A stretch of DNA of 64,000 nucleotides, from positions 1,736,001-1,800,000 of the forward strand of contig NZ_JAUSXI010000001.1 in the NCBI RefSeq assembly GCF_030815865.1, read 5' to 3'. Within the stretch, counting starts at the first letter, position 1. Every line of letters starts with the position of its first letter. The DNA comes from Arthrobacter globiformis (lineage in GTDB: Bacteria > Actinomycetota > Actinomycetes > Actinomycetales > Micrococcaceae). Below, piece by piece: positions 1-8,581 of the stretch. The translations under genes and the position numbers were made by a program. Below the pieces are notes generated by a model, which saw nothing but the letters and a program-made list of their open reading frames with translations, had not been told where the DNA came from and did not search any database.

Positions 1-1408
1 CGGCCCCTGCCCGCCAGTCGCGCCTGCCCGCCCACCAGAACAGCAGGATGACGAGTGCAATGGCGGCGCTCCACCAGATCAGCGGGTTGCCGACGGACAG
101 GATGGCCGAGGTGCAGCCAGCGAAATCGCAGCCGGGGGTGCCCTGCTTGGGGGACTCGTAGAAGAACGAGGTGGGCCTGCCCATCACCAGCCAGCTCCAG
201 GCGCTCGCCTCATAGGGGTGCTCCGAGCTGAGCCCCTGGTGGAACTTGTAGGCCTCCAGGTGGTAGTGCGCCAGGGACCGCACGGAGTCCGGCAGCCAGC
301 CCCATTCCGCGCTGGGATTCGTCTCCGCCCACCGCCGGTAGTAGGCATCCGTGGACCTGAACCATCCCGTCCAGCTGGCGGCGTACGTCACGGCGGCCAC
401 GGGCACGATGCTGACGAATGCCAGGAGCCCGTCCTTGATGATTCCGGCGCTGATCCAGCCGCGGACGCCGGCGGTCCGTCGGGCGCTCAGGTCCCAGAAC
501 ACCGTCAGGAGCCCGAAACCGGCCACGAAGAACAGCGCCGACCACTTGGTGCCGACTGCCAGGCCTAGGCAGATGCCTGCCACAATCCGCCACCAGCGGA
601 CGCCCAGCCACGGGCCGGACAGCAGCTGGAGCGGGGATGGCCTGCCGGTGGGGGAGGCGGCCGCCTGCCTGCCGAACCTGGCTGCCAGCCGGCGCCGGCC
701 GTCGTCGCGGTCCAGCAACAGCGCGCCGAACGCCGCCAGGACCCAGAACATCAGGAAGATGTCCAGCAACGACGTGCGGGACATGACCAGGTGGTGCCCG
801 TCGACGGCGAGCAGCAGCCCGGCTGCGCCGCCAAGGATCAGGGAGCCGAAAAGCTTCTGGGCTATCAGCGCGAGGAGGGCCACGGACAGGGTGCCCGTCA
901 GCGCCGCGGCGAACCGCCAGCCGAAGGGGTTGTCGGCCCCGAAGAGCCACATGCCTGCGGCGATCATCCACTTGCCCACGGGCGGGTGCACCACGTATTC
1001 GGGCGTGTTCAGCAGCACGTTGGGGTTGCCGGCCACGAACGCGTCGTTGGCCTTGTCCGGCCAGCTCCGCTCGTAGCCGCTCACCAGCAGCGAGTAGCCG
1101 GCCTTGACGTAGTACGTCTCGTCAAACACGAGGCTGCGGGGCACATCCAGCCGGACGAACCTCAGGACGCCGCCCACGGCGGCCGTCAGGGCGGGAACCA
1201 GCCAGAACCAGAGCCGCAGCGACGGCGGGTAGTCCCGCCAGGTGCGCATGCCGCCGATCAGGCGCCGGGTGAGGGCGTCTGCCGTGAATGCCTCCGAGGG
1301 GCGGCTGATCCAGCGCTTCCCGTGCGGGCCACGGTCTTCTGTGGCGGGTGCGGAAGCCGGGGTAATTGCTGGTTCGGCCCCGTCAGGCCGCACGAAGGTC
1401 TGCGTCAC
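1..1408 (-). CDS. pmt: Protein O-mannosyltransferase (GT39), C-terminus cut by window edge
   Basis: Dolichyl-phosphate-mannose-protein mannosyltransferase-like enzyme. The family transfers mannose from a polyprenyl-phosphate carrier to secreted proteins at the outer face of the membrane. The leftward frame starts at GTG 1408 and stays open to base 1, so about 469 N-terminal residues are visible and the C-terminus is missing. The product begins MTQTFVRPDG and has a hydrophobic first segment (LWFWLVPALTAAVGGVLRF). It then shows the family's acidic first-loop motif FDETYYVKAGYS, followed by HPPVGKWMIAAG and further membrane segments. The start is supported by a TAGCAT -10 box (1415-1420) six bases before GTG, which suggests a leaderless mRNA. 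It is divergent from rsmI, as is common in actinobacteria. The family assignment is secure; the substrates are unknown. Confidence 0.9.
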   Translation of the reverse strand, partial: MTQTFVRPDGAEPAITPASAPATEDRGPHGKRWISRPSEAFTADALTRRLIGGMRTWRDYPPSLRLWFWLVPALTAAVGGVLRFVRLDVPRSLVFDETYYVKAGYSLLVSGYERSWPDKANDAFVAGNPNVLLNTPEYVVHPPVGKWMIAAGMWLFGADNPFGWRFAAALTGTLSVALLALIAQKLFGSLILGGAAGLLLAVDGHHLVMSRTSLLDIFLMFWVLAAFGALLLDRDDGRRRLAARFGRQAAASPTGRPSPLQLLSGPWLGVRWWRIVAGICLGLAVGTKWSALFFVAGFGLLTVFWDLSARRTAGVRGWISAGIIKDGLLAFVSIVPVAAVTYAASWTGWFRSTDAYYRRWAETNPSAEWGWLPDSVRSLAHYHLEAYKFHQGLSSEHPYEASAWSWLVMGRPTSFFYESPKQGTPGCDFAGCTSAILSVGNPLIWWSAAIALVILLFWWAGRRDWRAGA

Positions 1409-1464
1409 GAGCCCATGCTACCGTTTGCGGCTTGGAGAACGCCGGACGGCAGTAGGCTGGATCC
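1409..1464. promoter_or_regulatory. Back-to-back leaderless promoters for pmt and rsmI
   Basis: The 56-bp gap holds two TANNNT -10 boxes facing outward. TAGCAT (minus strand, 1415-1420) lies six bases before the pmt GTG at 1408. TAGGCT (plus strand, 1453-1458) lies six bases before the rsmI GTG at 1465. In actinobacteria, transcription usually begins about 7 bp after the -10 box, so both mRNAs should begin at the start codon without a ribosome binding site. No purine-rich Shine-Dalgarno sequence fits either gene. Confidence 0.7.
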
Positions 1465-2403
1465 GTGGACCATGAAGCGAGCACCGCCCCTGACAGCAGT
1501 TCCGACCCCGCCAGCAATTCAGAGGCTGCCGACACCGCCGGCAGAAGGGAGCAGGACCTCCGCAGCGGCGGTCCGGGACGGATTGTCCTGGCGGCAACAC
1601 CCATCGGCAACGTAGGCGACGCTTCCGCCCGGCTCGTGGAGCTGCTGGCGACGGCGGACATCGTGGCTGCCGAGGACACCCGGCGCCTGCACCGCCTGGT
1701 GCAGAGCCTGGACGTCAGCGTGAGCGGGCGGATCATCAGCTACCACGAGCACAACGAGGCCACGAGGACCGCGGAACTCCTGGAGCAGGTCCGCTCCGGA
1801 AAGACCCTCGTCATGGTCACCGACGCGGGCATGCCCGCAGTCTCTGACCCCGGCTTCCGGCTGGTCGAAGGCGCGGTGGCGGCGGGCCTCACCGTCACGG
1901 CCGTCCCCGGGCCGTCGGCCGTGCTCACCGCCCTGGCACTGTCCGGCCTGCCCACCGACAGGTTCTGTTTCGAAGGGTTCCTGCCCCGGAAGGCCGGCGA
2001 ACGCGCCGGCCGCCTGGCGGATCTCGACGCCGAACGCCGCACCATGGTCTTCTTCGAGGCGCCCCACCGGCTTGAGGCCATGCTACGGGCGCTGCACGAG
2101 CGCTTCGGCCCGGACCGGCGCGCGGCGGTGTGCCGGGAACTCACCAAGACTTACGAGGAGGTCCTTCGCGGCTCGCTCCGCGAGATGCTGCAGTGGGCGG
2201 AGGCCAATGAGGTGCGCGGCGAGATCGCCGTGGTGGTGGCAGGTGCGCCGGAGCGTGCGCCTGGCTCGCCGGAGGACGGCGTCGCCGCCGTCAATGAGCT
2301 CGTGGCCAAAGGTGTCCGGCTCAAGGAAGCCGTCGCTGCTGTCGCCGAAGAAACCCGCGTGAGCAAGCGGGAACTGTACTCCGCCGTCCTCGCGGCGCGG
2401 TGA
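1465..2403 (+). CDS. rsmI: 16S rRNA (cytidine-1402-2'-O)-methyltransferase RsmI
   Basis: 312 aa. RsmI 2'-O-methylates C1402 in the decoding centre of 16S rRNA using SAM. It is a tetrapyrrole-methylase-fold protein. The conserved start of the fold is GGPGRIVLAATPIGN (about residues 34-48), followed by AAEDTRR, SYHEHN, MVTDAGMPAVSDPG and the VPGPSAVLTALALSGL loop, all typical of RsmI. An acidic, low-complexity N-terminal extension of about 33 residues precedes the domain. The GTG start follows a TAGGCT box by six bases, consistent with leaderless expression. The C-terminal AVAAVAEETRVSKRELYSAVL helix-turn-helix-like tail is typical of the family. Identification is confident. Confidence 0.95.
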   Translation: MDHEASTAPDSSSDPASNSEAADTAGRREQDLRSGGPGRIVLAATPIGNVGDASARLVELLATADIVAAEDTRRLHRLVQSLDVSVSGRIISYHEHNEATRTAELLEQVRSGKTLVMVTDAGMPAVSDPGFRLVEGAVAAGLTVTAVPGPSAVLTALALSGLPTDRFCFEGFLPRKAGERAGRLADLDAERRTMVFFEAPHRLEAMLRALHERFGPDRRAAVCRELTKTYEEVLRGSLREMLQWAEANEVRGEIAVVVAGAPERAPGSPEDGVAAVNELVAKGVRLKEAVAAVAEETRVSKRELYSAVLAAR

Positions 2404-2713
2404 CATACCCGCTCTGGTGAGCCCGCCGCAGCGGTCCTGATGGGCCAGCTGCAGCCGAACGGCGGTGCGCTCCCAGCGGCCTGCACCACGCTCCCAACCG
2501 CCCGGCGAGACGGGCGGAGCCGCCGCCACCCGGGCTGTGCAGCTGCACAACGAACCGCGGGACGGGCAGTGCGCCGATGCGTAGACACTGCCGAGACACG
2601 GGCAGTACCGTGGCTTTTAATCCAGCCAAGCAAGCAGCGGGCGGCAGGCGGCGGCACGCCGTATGCAGGAGCTGCACATAACCGGCAATCCGATTGCTGA
2701 CGAGGGAGTCACC
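2404..2713. other. Intergenic region rsmI-gabD
   Basis: 310 bp with no convincing gene. It contains a small GC-rich hairpin, CCGCCCG / CGGGCGG at 2498-2504 and 2511-2517, which could end rsmI transcription although no T-run follows. The gabD ribosome site GAGGGA (2702-2707) lies at its right edge. No clear -35/-10 pair for gabD was found. Confidence 0.4.
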
Positions 2714-4213
2714 GTGTCTGTTACTACACAGTCCACTGCTACCGCAGAACGCGAAAGCGAATTGCTCGCGTCTGTTCCCACCGGCCTGCTCATCAACGGC
2801 GAGTGGCGTCCAGCCGCGTCCGGCAAGACGTTCGACGTCGAGGACCCGGCCACCGGGAAGACGCTGCTGAGCATCGCCGACGCCTCGGCCGAGGACGGCG
2901 CCGCTGCCCTGGACGCGGCCGCCGCCGCGCAGGAGTCCTGGGCCAAGGTGCCGCCGCGGGAGCGCGGCGAGATCCTGCGCCGGGCCTTTGAACTTGTCAT
3001 CGAGCGGGCCGAGGACTTCGCGCTGCTGATGACCCTGGAGATGGGCAAGCCGCTCGCCGAAGCCCGCGGCGAGGTCACCTATGGTGCCGAATTCCTGCGC
3101 TGGTTCTCCGAGGAAGCCGTCCGTGCCTTCGGCCGTTACTCGGTCTCCCCGGACGGCAAGTCGCGCCTGCTGGTGACAAAGAAGCCGGTGGGCCCGTGCC
3201 TGCTGATCACGCCGTGGAACTTCCCGCTGGCCATGGCCACCCGCAAGATCGCCCCGGCCGTCGCTGCCGGGTGCACGATGGTGCTGAAGTCCGCGAACCT
3301 CACCCCGCTGACCTCCCAGCTGTTTGCCGCCGTCATGATGGAAGCCGGCCTGCCCGCAGGCGTCCTGAACGTCATCCCCACGTCCACTGCCGGTGCCACC
3401 ACCGGCCCGCTGATCAAGGATTCCCGGCTGCGGAAGCTCTCCTTCACCGGCTCCACCGAGGTTGGCCGGCGCCTCCTGTCCGACGCCTCGGAGACGGTCC
3501 TGCGGACCTCGATGGAGCTCGGCGGCAACGCCCCGTTCGTGGTGTTCGAGGACGCCGACGTCGATGCCGCCGTCGCGGGCGCCATGCTGGCGAAGCTGCG
3601 GAACATGGGCGAGGCCTGCACCGCGGCCAACCGCTTCATCGTGCACGAGTCAGTCGCGGACGAGTTCGCGGAGAAGTTCGCCGCGAAAATGAAGGAGATG
3701 ACCACCGCCCGCGGGACCGAACCCGAGTCCAAGGTAGGCCCGCTGATCGACGCCAAGAGCCGGGACAAGGTCCACGAGCTCGTCACCGATGCCGTTGCCT
3801 CCGGCGCGAAGGCTGTCTTGGGCGGCGCGCCGGTGGAAGGACCGGGTTACTTCTACCAGCCCACCATCCTCAAGGGTGTCACCGAGGGCACCCGGATCCT
3901 GTCCGAGGAGATCTTCGGCCCGGTGGCCCCGATCATCACGTTCTCCTCCGAGGACGAGGCCGTGCGCCTGGCGAACAACACCGAATACGGGCTGGTGGCC
4001 TACGTCTTCACAAGGGACCTGAACCGCGGGATTCGGATGGGCGAACGGCTCGAGACCGGCATGCTGGGCCTGAACGCCGGCGTCATCTCCAACGCCGCCG
4101 CACCGTTCGGCGGCGTCAAGCAGTCCGGCCTGGGCCGTGAAGGCGGCCTCGAGGGCATCGAGGAATACCTCTACACCCAGTACATCGGCATCGCCGACCC
4201 CTACGCCGGCTAA
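2714..4213 (+). CDS. gabD: Succinate-semialdehyde dehydrogenase, NAD(P)+
   Basis: 499 aa aldehyde dehydrogenase. It oxidises succinate semialdehyde to succinate, the last step of the GABA shunt, in the cytosol. The start is taken as GTG 2714 (MSVTTQST) because GAGGGA lies about six bases upstream; an ATG at 2663 in the same frame lacks such a site. Motifs in order: the cofactor loop TPWNFPLAMATRKIAPA, the FTGSTEVGRRL turn, the general-base glutamate in MELGGNAP (E268) and the nucleophile in GEACTAANRF (C302). EEIFGPVAPI and GLNAGVISNAAAPFGGVKQS follow near the C-terminus. The length and the E268/C302 positions match the family. Precise aldehyde specificity is inferred from the C-terminal motifs. 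It is convergent with the MHS transporter, with a terminator hairpin between them. Confidence 0.9.
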   Translation: MSVTTQSTATAERESELLASVPTGLLINGEWRPAASGKTFDVEDPATGKTLLSIADASAEDGAAALDAAAAAQESWAKVPPRERGEILRRAFELVIERAEDFALLMTLEMGKPLAEARGEVTYGAEFLRWFSEEAVRAFGRYSVSPDGKSRLLVTKKPVGPCLLITPWNFPLAMATRKIAPAVAAGCTMVLKSANLTPLTSQLFAAVMMEAGLPAGVLNVIPTSTAGATTGPLIKDSRLRKLSFTGSTEVGRRLLSDASETVLRTSMELGGNAPFVVFEDADVDAAVAGAMLAKLRNMGEACTAANRFIVHESVADEFAEKFAAKMKEMTTARGTEPESKVGPLIDAKSRDKVHELVTDAVASGAKAVLGGAPVEGPGYFYQPTILKGVTEGTRILSEEIFGPVAPIITFSSEDEAVRLANNTEYGLVAYVFTRDLNRGIRMGERLETGMLGLNAGVISNAAAPFGGVKQSGLGREGGLEGIEEYLYTQYIGIADPYAG

Positions 4214-4258
4214 CAAGGCAGGCGCCGCATACACCGGACACACCGAGCGCAACACCAC

Positions 4259-4297
4259 AACGCACTGGCCCGCAGGAATCCTGCGGGCCAGTGCGTT
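4259..4297. terminator. Bidirectional intrinsic terminator between gabD and the MHS transporter
   Basis: A long near-perfect hairpin with an arm reading CACTGGCCCGCAGG. About 15-17 bp pair around a three-base AAT loop at 4277-4279. It ends in a short T-rich stretch (TTTCTT) on the plus strand. It lies 46 bp after the gabD stop and 28 bp before the stop of the convergent transporter gene, so it can serve both. Confidence 0.8.
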
Positions 4298-4324
4298 TCT
4301 TACAACGGGTAGTTGTCGCGGCGT

Positions 4325-5734
4325 TTAGCGGGCCGCGGCCCGGACGCTTGCGTACTCCTCGCGGGAGACCGGAGTGGCGTCCGGTGATCCCAGCTCGTTG
4401 AGCGGAATCCGGTGCGTCTCCCTGGCCGACCAGGCCGCAATTGCCCCGATAACTGTGATGCCGAAGCAGATGGACCCGACGGTGAGGGGAACGTTTGCCG
4501 AACCCGGGGGAGCGACCACCGCGAAGAGGCTCGGCAGGAAGGACGTGATCAGGAGCCCGATGTTCTGCGAGATGGCGAACCCGGTAACCCGAGTCCGGGA
4601 GGGGAAGAGCTCCTGGAAGAAGCTGGCGAAGGTGGCGTTCCAGACCTGGTACAGCGTGCCCCACATCAGGATGGCCAGGACGATGGTCAGCGGCACATTG
4701 TTTTGGCTGACCGCATACAGGTACCCGTAGGCCAGCGCACCGGAGCCCAGCGAGCCGACGATCATCAGCGGCCGCCGTCCGAAGCGGTCCGACAGGTCCC
4801 CGAACCAGGGGATAAGGGCCAGCGCGACGACGTTGGCAAGCACCGGGATCCAGAGGTAAACAGTGGTGCTCATGCCGATGCCGTAACCCGGCTGCGTGGC
4901 GTAGGCTGCGCCGAAGACGGCCACGGTGACGCCCACGACGTTGACCAGCGTCATGCAGACCGCCCGCACGACGTTCAGCCCACTTTCCCGCAGCACCTGG
5001 ACCACCGGCATCTTGGGAACGTCCCGGTGCGCCTTCTCCTCCACAAAGACGGGCGTCTCCTCGACCCGGCGGCGGATGATGTAACCGGCGAACACCACCA
5101 GGGCGCTGAGGAGGAACGGGATGCGCCAGCCCCAGGCGTGGAAGTCCTCAGCGGACAGCACGGCTGAGAGCGGAAGGAAGACGGCGGCGGCGATGATCTG
5201 TCCGGCCTGGGTGCCCTGGAGGGCGAAGCTTGCATAGAAGCCGCGGCGGCCAAACGGTGCATGTTCCACAATCATGGCGCTGGCCCCGCTCAGCTCCCCG
5301 GCCACGGCGAATCCCTGGATGAGGCGAAGGACCAGCAGCAGGGCCGGGGCCAGGATGCCAACCTGCTCGTAGGTAGGTAGCAGGGCGACCGCGAAGGTTG
5401 AGACGCCCATCAGCAGCATGGCCAGGACCAGGACGTTCTTGCGGCCGTGCTTGTCGCCCCACTGGCCGAGGACGAATGCTCCGATCGGGCGGGCGATGTA
5501 TCCCACTGCGTAGGTGCCGAGCGAGGCGATCAGCGCGACGGTCGGGTTTCCGGCGGGGAAGAAGATGGTGGGAAACACCAGGGCGGCGGCCTGGGCGTAG
5601 ATGAACCAGTCGTAGTACTCAAGGGCGCTGCCCACCCAGCCGCTGGCGGCAGCCTTCCTGGTGCTGCTCGACCGGCGCGAGCCGGACTGTTGCGGTTCAG
5701 CCGAAGTCCGCAGCTTGTGTGTGTCGCTCTTCAT
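4325..5734 (-). CDS. MFS transporter, metabolite:H+ symporter (MHS) family
   Basis: 469 aa integral membrane protein with about 12 hydrophobic segments. The N-terminal ALEYYDWFIYAQAAALVFP and the loop-2/3 motif GQWGDKHGRKNVLVLAML mark the MHS branch of the major facilitator superfamily, whose members carry organic acids, betaines and similar solutes with protons. A second copy of the motif, GDLSDRFGRRPLM, lies in the C-terminal half. A strong AAGGAGG-type ribosome site precedes ATG 5734. The substrate cannot be read from sequence. The neighbouring gabD would suit a C4-acid or GABA-linked solute, but that is inference from position only. A paralogue lies at 60098-61510. Confidence 0.85.
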   Translation of the reverse strand: MKSDTHKLRTSAEPQQSGSRRSSSTRKAAASGWVGSALEYYDWFIYAQAAALVFPTIFFPAGNPTVALIASLGTYAVGYIARPIGAFVLGQWGDKHGRKNVLVLAMLLMGVSTFAVALLPTYEQVGILAPALLLVLRLIQGFAVAGELSGASAMIVEHAPFGRRGFYASFALQGTQAGQIIAAAVFLPLSAVLSAEDFHAWGWRIPFLLSALVVFAGYIIRRRVEETPVFVEEKAHRDVPKMPVVQVLRESGLNVVRAVCMTLVNVVGVTVAVFGAAYATQPGYGIGMSTTVYLWIPVLANVVALALIPWFGDLSDRFGRRPLMIVGSLGSGALAYGYLYAVSQNNVPLTIVLAILMWGTLYQVWNATFASFFQELFPSRTRVTGFAISQNIGLLITSFLPSLFAVVAPPGSANVPLTVGSICFGITVIGAIAAWSARETHRIPLNELGSPDATPVSREEYASVRAAAR

Positions 5735-6022
5735 GTCGTCCTCCTTTGGACAATGGTGTGCTCCGCCGTATCAACCCCGTCGCTGGGTGTCGGATCAGGC
5801 GGGAAGGTCGCGCTCGCGTCGCCAAAGCCGCTGCGGTGCGCAGGCATTTTTGTATGGGCGCCACACCGTGGAAACGGCTTGGAATGCGCTTTCCCGTCTC
5901 TCAAAGATAAGGTGGTGCCGGTCACATGTCAAACGTCGTCGGCGTGGTGGCAGGCGGGGCGTCCGCGGGGAATGGCCTGAACCTAACTGGCGTTCGCAGG
6001 CGATGAGCCTTTGCGCGGGCGG
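5735..6022. other. Intergenic region upstream of the MHS transporter
   Basis: 288 bp between the transporter start and the transglutaminase stop, both leftward. No gene, strong hairpin or consensus promoter could be assigned. The only clear element is the transporter's ribosome site at the left edge. Confidence 0.35.
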
Positions 6023-8581
6023 CTATCCTGCCCGGAGGCGGCGGAGGCCGCTGCGGGTCCTGCGCCACAGCACCGATGCGGCGTGTCCCACCCAGGACGC
6101 CGCCCGGCCCATGACGCCGAAAGGCCATCTGGCCACGGATCCCCAGCGGAAGAGGACCGACGGCGGCAGCCAGTCGGCGCGGAGCCGGCCGACTATACCG
6201 GCATTGCGGCGCAGCGCCTGCCGCACTTGGCCGATGTGTTCGACCGCGGCTTCCTCCGGAAGGCCGTGGCGCGTTCCGTCCTGGCCCACGGGCCGGCCGT
6301 ACTGGTGCCGTTCGTAGGCATCCGTCAGGACCGTCACGGCATGGACAGTCTGGGCATGGAAAGTTCGGGCGTCGTGCCCTGGTCCGCTGCCGGTATCTGG
6401 TGCGCCGCCGGGGTTTGATTCGGTCCGGAGACCCATGGCCGGGGAGCCGCGCAGCCGGGCCGAGAATGTCCGCGGAGTCTCGCTAGGCACAGAACGCACG
6501 CCGTAGTCAGTGGCCAGGTCCTTGAGCTCCGACCAGACGAGCGGCGGCTCGGCCAGCCGGTTCCTGCCGGTGCCCGTTCCCCTCAGGCGCCTTGCCCGGA
6601 TGCCACCGCGCACCATGCGGGGTGAGGCGGCCAGGAGGACCAGCAGCAGAACCCCGGCGGCGGTGTAGAGAGCGGGCGCCAACTGGTTCCCGGCGTCGGC
6701 GGTTCCGCTCCCCGGAAGGGGGAGGGGGGCCGGTGCCGGCGCCGACGACGGTGCTGTGGCGCCATTGCTCGGCACTAGGCCGTCATTATTCTGTTCGTTG
6801 GTGCTGCCTCCGCCGGACGTCGAGGAGTCCTGCGCATAGGGCGGCACTACGCCCCGTGAGGGAGTGGGCTCGAACGGAACCCAGCCGAGGCCCTGGAAGT
6901 ACAGCTCGGGCCAGGCATGGGCGTCGCGGGCGTCGACTTCGTACTCCGGGAGCGCTCCCTGGCCGGCGACGGACACCGTGGCGCCGGTCTGCCTGCCCGG
7001 CGCGTAGCCGACTGCGATCCTGCTCGGGATGCCTTCAAGCCGGGCCATCACAGCCATGGCGGAGGCGAAGTGGATGCAATAGCCGCTCTTCTGGGTCAGG
7101 AAATCCGCCAGGACCGACAACCCGTTTCCGTCATACCCGCCCTGGACGGGTGACTCCAGGGAATAGGTGAAGTCCGGGCCGCGCAGGAACCTCTGGATCG
7201 CCATCGCCTTGGCATAGGCTGAGCGGCTGTCCGCGGTGACGGACTCGGCGGTGGTCCGGACGATGTCCGGAACATTCGACGGCGGCCGGATGAACTCCTC
7301 CGGCACGCCCTGGACGGGAGCGGAGGACGCATCCAGCAGCTCCGTGGTCAGCTTCGGCACCGAGGACTGCACCACATACTGCTGGTCCCGGGAGTTGGTG
7401 TCGGTGCCTTTGATGCTCAGGGTCGCAGGGTCCCAGCTCCACCGCCCGGTCAGCCCGTTGACGGATTCGGGGGCGTACGGGGCGGGAAGGTAAGGGCTGG
7501 TGAAATCCCCCGTGTTGACCACCGTCACCTGCCGGGTCTGTTCGGGTGCCAGGATCTCGTGTCCCGCGTCCATCCGTCCGGTGCCTGCCCGGCGGTTCGC
7601 GTTGCGGTCGTCCGGGGACCAGGACTCGCCGTCGAAGCGGTCCACCGTGACGGAGCGCAAGTAGAGCGGTGTAGTGGAGTTGGTGGCGTAGGTGATCCTG
7701 CCCTCGCCCGTCGGGGTGCGCAGGCTGTTGCCGAGGCTGATCATGGGGTTCAGTCCTGTGGCTGTGCCCCAGGGGTTCAGCCGGGAGCCCTGGGGGAACG
7801 TGCCCTGGTCGAAGCCGGGAACCACAAGCTGCAGCACCAGTGTGACCACCAGCGCCACGCCGCCGGTCAGGGCTGCGCGCCTGACCTGGCCAGGGTTGCG
7901 GGCCGTGTCCGCCTGCGTCCGGGCATCGGGGGCAAACCACTGGCTGCACGCGAGGATCACCAGGTAGCCGGCCGCCGTCGTCACGAATCCCAGCCATCCG
8001 ACGCTCTGCGGTTTGATCATGGCCGGAACAACCAGCACCGCCAGCAGGCCAAGTCCGCTCGTGGCCGGCATGCCCAAGGGGAGGGCAAGCGCATCCACGA
8101 GGATGACGACGAGTCCGAGCGCGGCGCATGTCACCAGGACGATGCCGGCATTGGGTGCTACCGGCGAGCTCTCCGCGAGCACTGTTTCGCTGGCCCGGCG
8201 GAGGTGCCTGCCCAGCGCGTCGAAGGTGGCCTGCGAAGGTAGGAAGCCCGCTATGCTGTCGCGCCGGAAGAACGTGAACGTCAGGATGAGGGCCAGGGAG
8301 GCAAGGCCGCCCGCGGCCACCAGCAAGGGCTGGGCCCGGAACGTGCGGAGCAGGGCCATAGTCAGCGAGACCACCACCACCGTGGTCAGGACAGGCAGGA
8401 ACCATGCCCAGCCCCTCAGGACCCCGTTGAGGGACAGTGACGCGCCGCAGACGGACAACGCCACTGCGCCGGACATGACCCAAGGAAAACCACCGGCCCC
8501 GAACCTTCCGCTGCCGGGGGAGTCCGGAACGGGCTGCGGCTGGACTTCGGCCTCCGCCTGCCGTTGTGGCGTCAGCGTCAT
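6023..8581 (-). CDS. Membrane transglutaminase-like protein (TgpA/DUF3488 type)
   Basis: 852 aa. The N-terminal about 260 residues carry several membrane segments (DUF3488-type). An extracytoplasmic region follows with a transglutaminase core: catalytic Cys in KSGYCIHFASAM, His in DARDAHAWPELY, and an acidic residue in GWVPFEPTPS. Then come a Ser/Pro/Ala-rich linker, one more membrane segment (ALYTAAGVLLLVLLAA) and a basic cytoplasmic tail. ATG 8581 (MTLTPQRQ) was chosen because its ATGA overlaps the stop of the upstream DUF58 gene. The operon moxR-DUF58-transglutaminase is a common bacterial cassette of unknown exact role, probably envelope protein assembly or processing. The active-site residues are intact. 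Confidence 0.88.
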   Translation of the reverse strand: MTLTPQRQAEAEVQPQPVPDSPGSGRFGAGGFPWVMSGAVALSVCGASLSLNGVLRGWAWFLPVLTTVVVVSLTMALLRTFRAQPLLVAAGGLASLALILTFTFFRRDSIAGFLPSQATFDALGRHLRRASETVLAESSPVAPNAGIVLVTCAALGLVVILVDALALPLGMPATSGLGLLAVLVVPAMIKPQSVGWLGFVTTAAGYLVILACSQWFAPDARTQADTARNPGQVRRAALTGGVALVVTLVLQLVVPGFDQGTFPQGSRLNPWGTATGLNPMISLGNSLRTPTGEGRITYATNSTTPLYLRSVTVDRFDGESWSPDDRNANRRAGTGRMDAGHEILAPEQTRQVTVVNTGDFTSPYLPAPYAPESVNGLTGRWSWDPATLSIKGTDTNSRDQQYVVQSSVPKLTTELLDASSAPVQGVPEEFIRPPSNVPDIVRTTAESVTADSRSAYAKAMAIQRFLRGPDFTYSLESPVQGGYDGNGLSVLADFLTQKSGYCIHFASAMAVMARLEGIPSRIAVGYAPGRQTGATVSVAGQGALPEYEVDARDAHAWPELYFQGLGWVPFEPTPSRGVVPPYAQDSSTSGGGSTNEQNNDGLVPSNGATAPSSAPAPAPLPLPGSGTADAGNQLAPALYTAAGVLLLVLLAASPRMVRGGIRARRLRGTGTGRNRLAEPPLVWSELKDLATDYGVRSVPSETPRTFSARLRGSPAMGLRTESNPGGAPDTGSGPGHDARTFHAQTVHAVTVLTDAYERHQYGRPVGQDGTRHGLPEEAAVEHIGQVRQALRRNAGIVGRLRADWLPPSVLFRWGSVARWPFGVMGRAASWVGHAASVLWRRTRSGLRRLRAG

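Noticed and set aside
2321..3646. 441-codon minus-strand frame opposite gabD
   Set aside because: gabD has all catalytic residues in the other strand; the opposing translation is non-specific.
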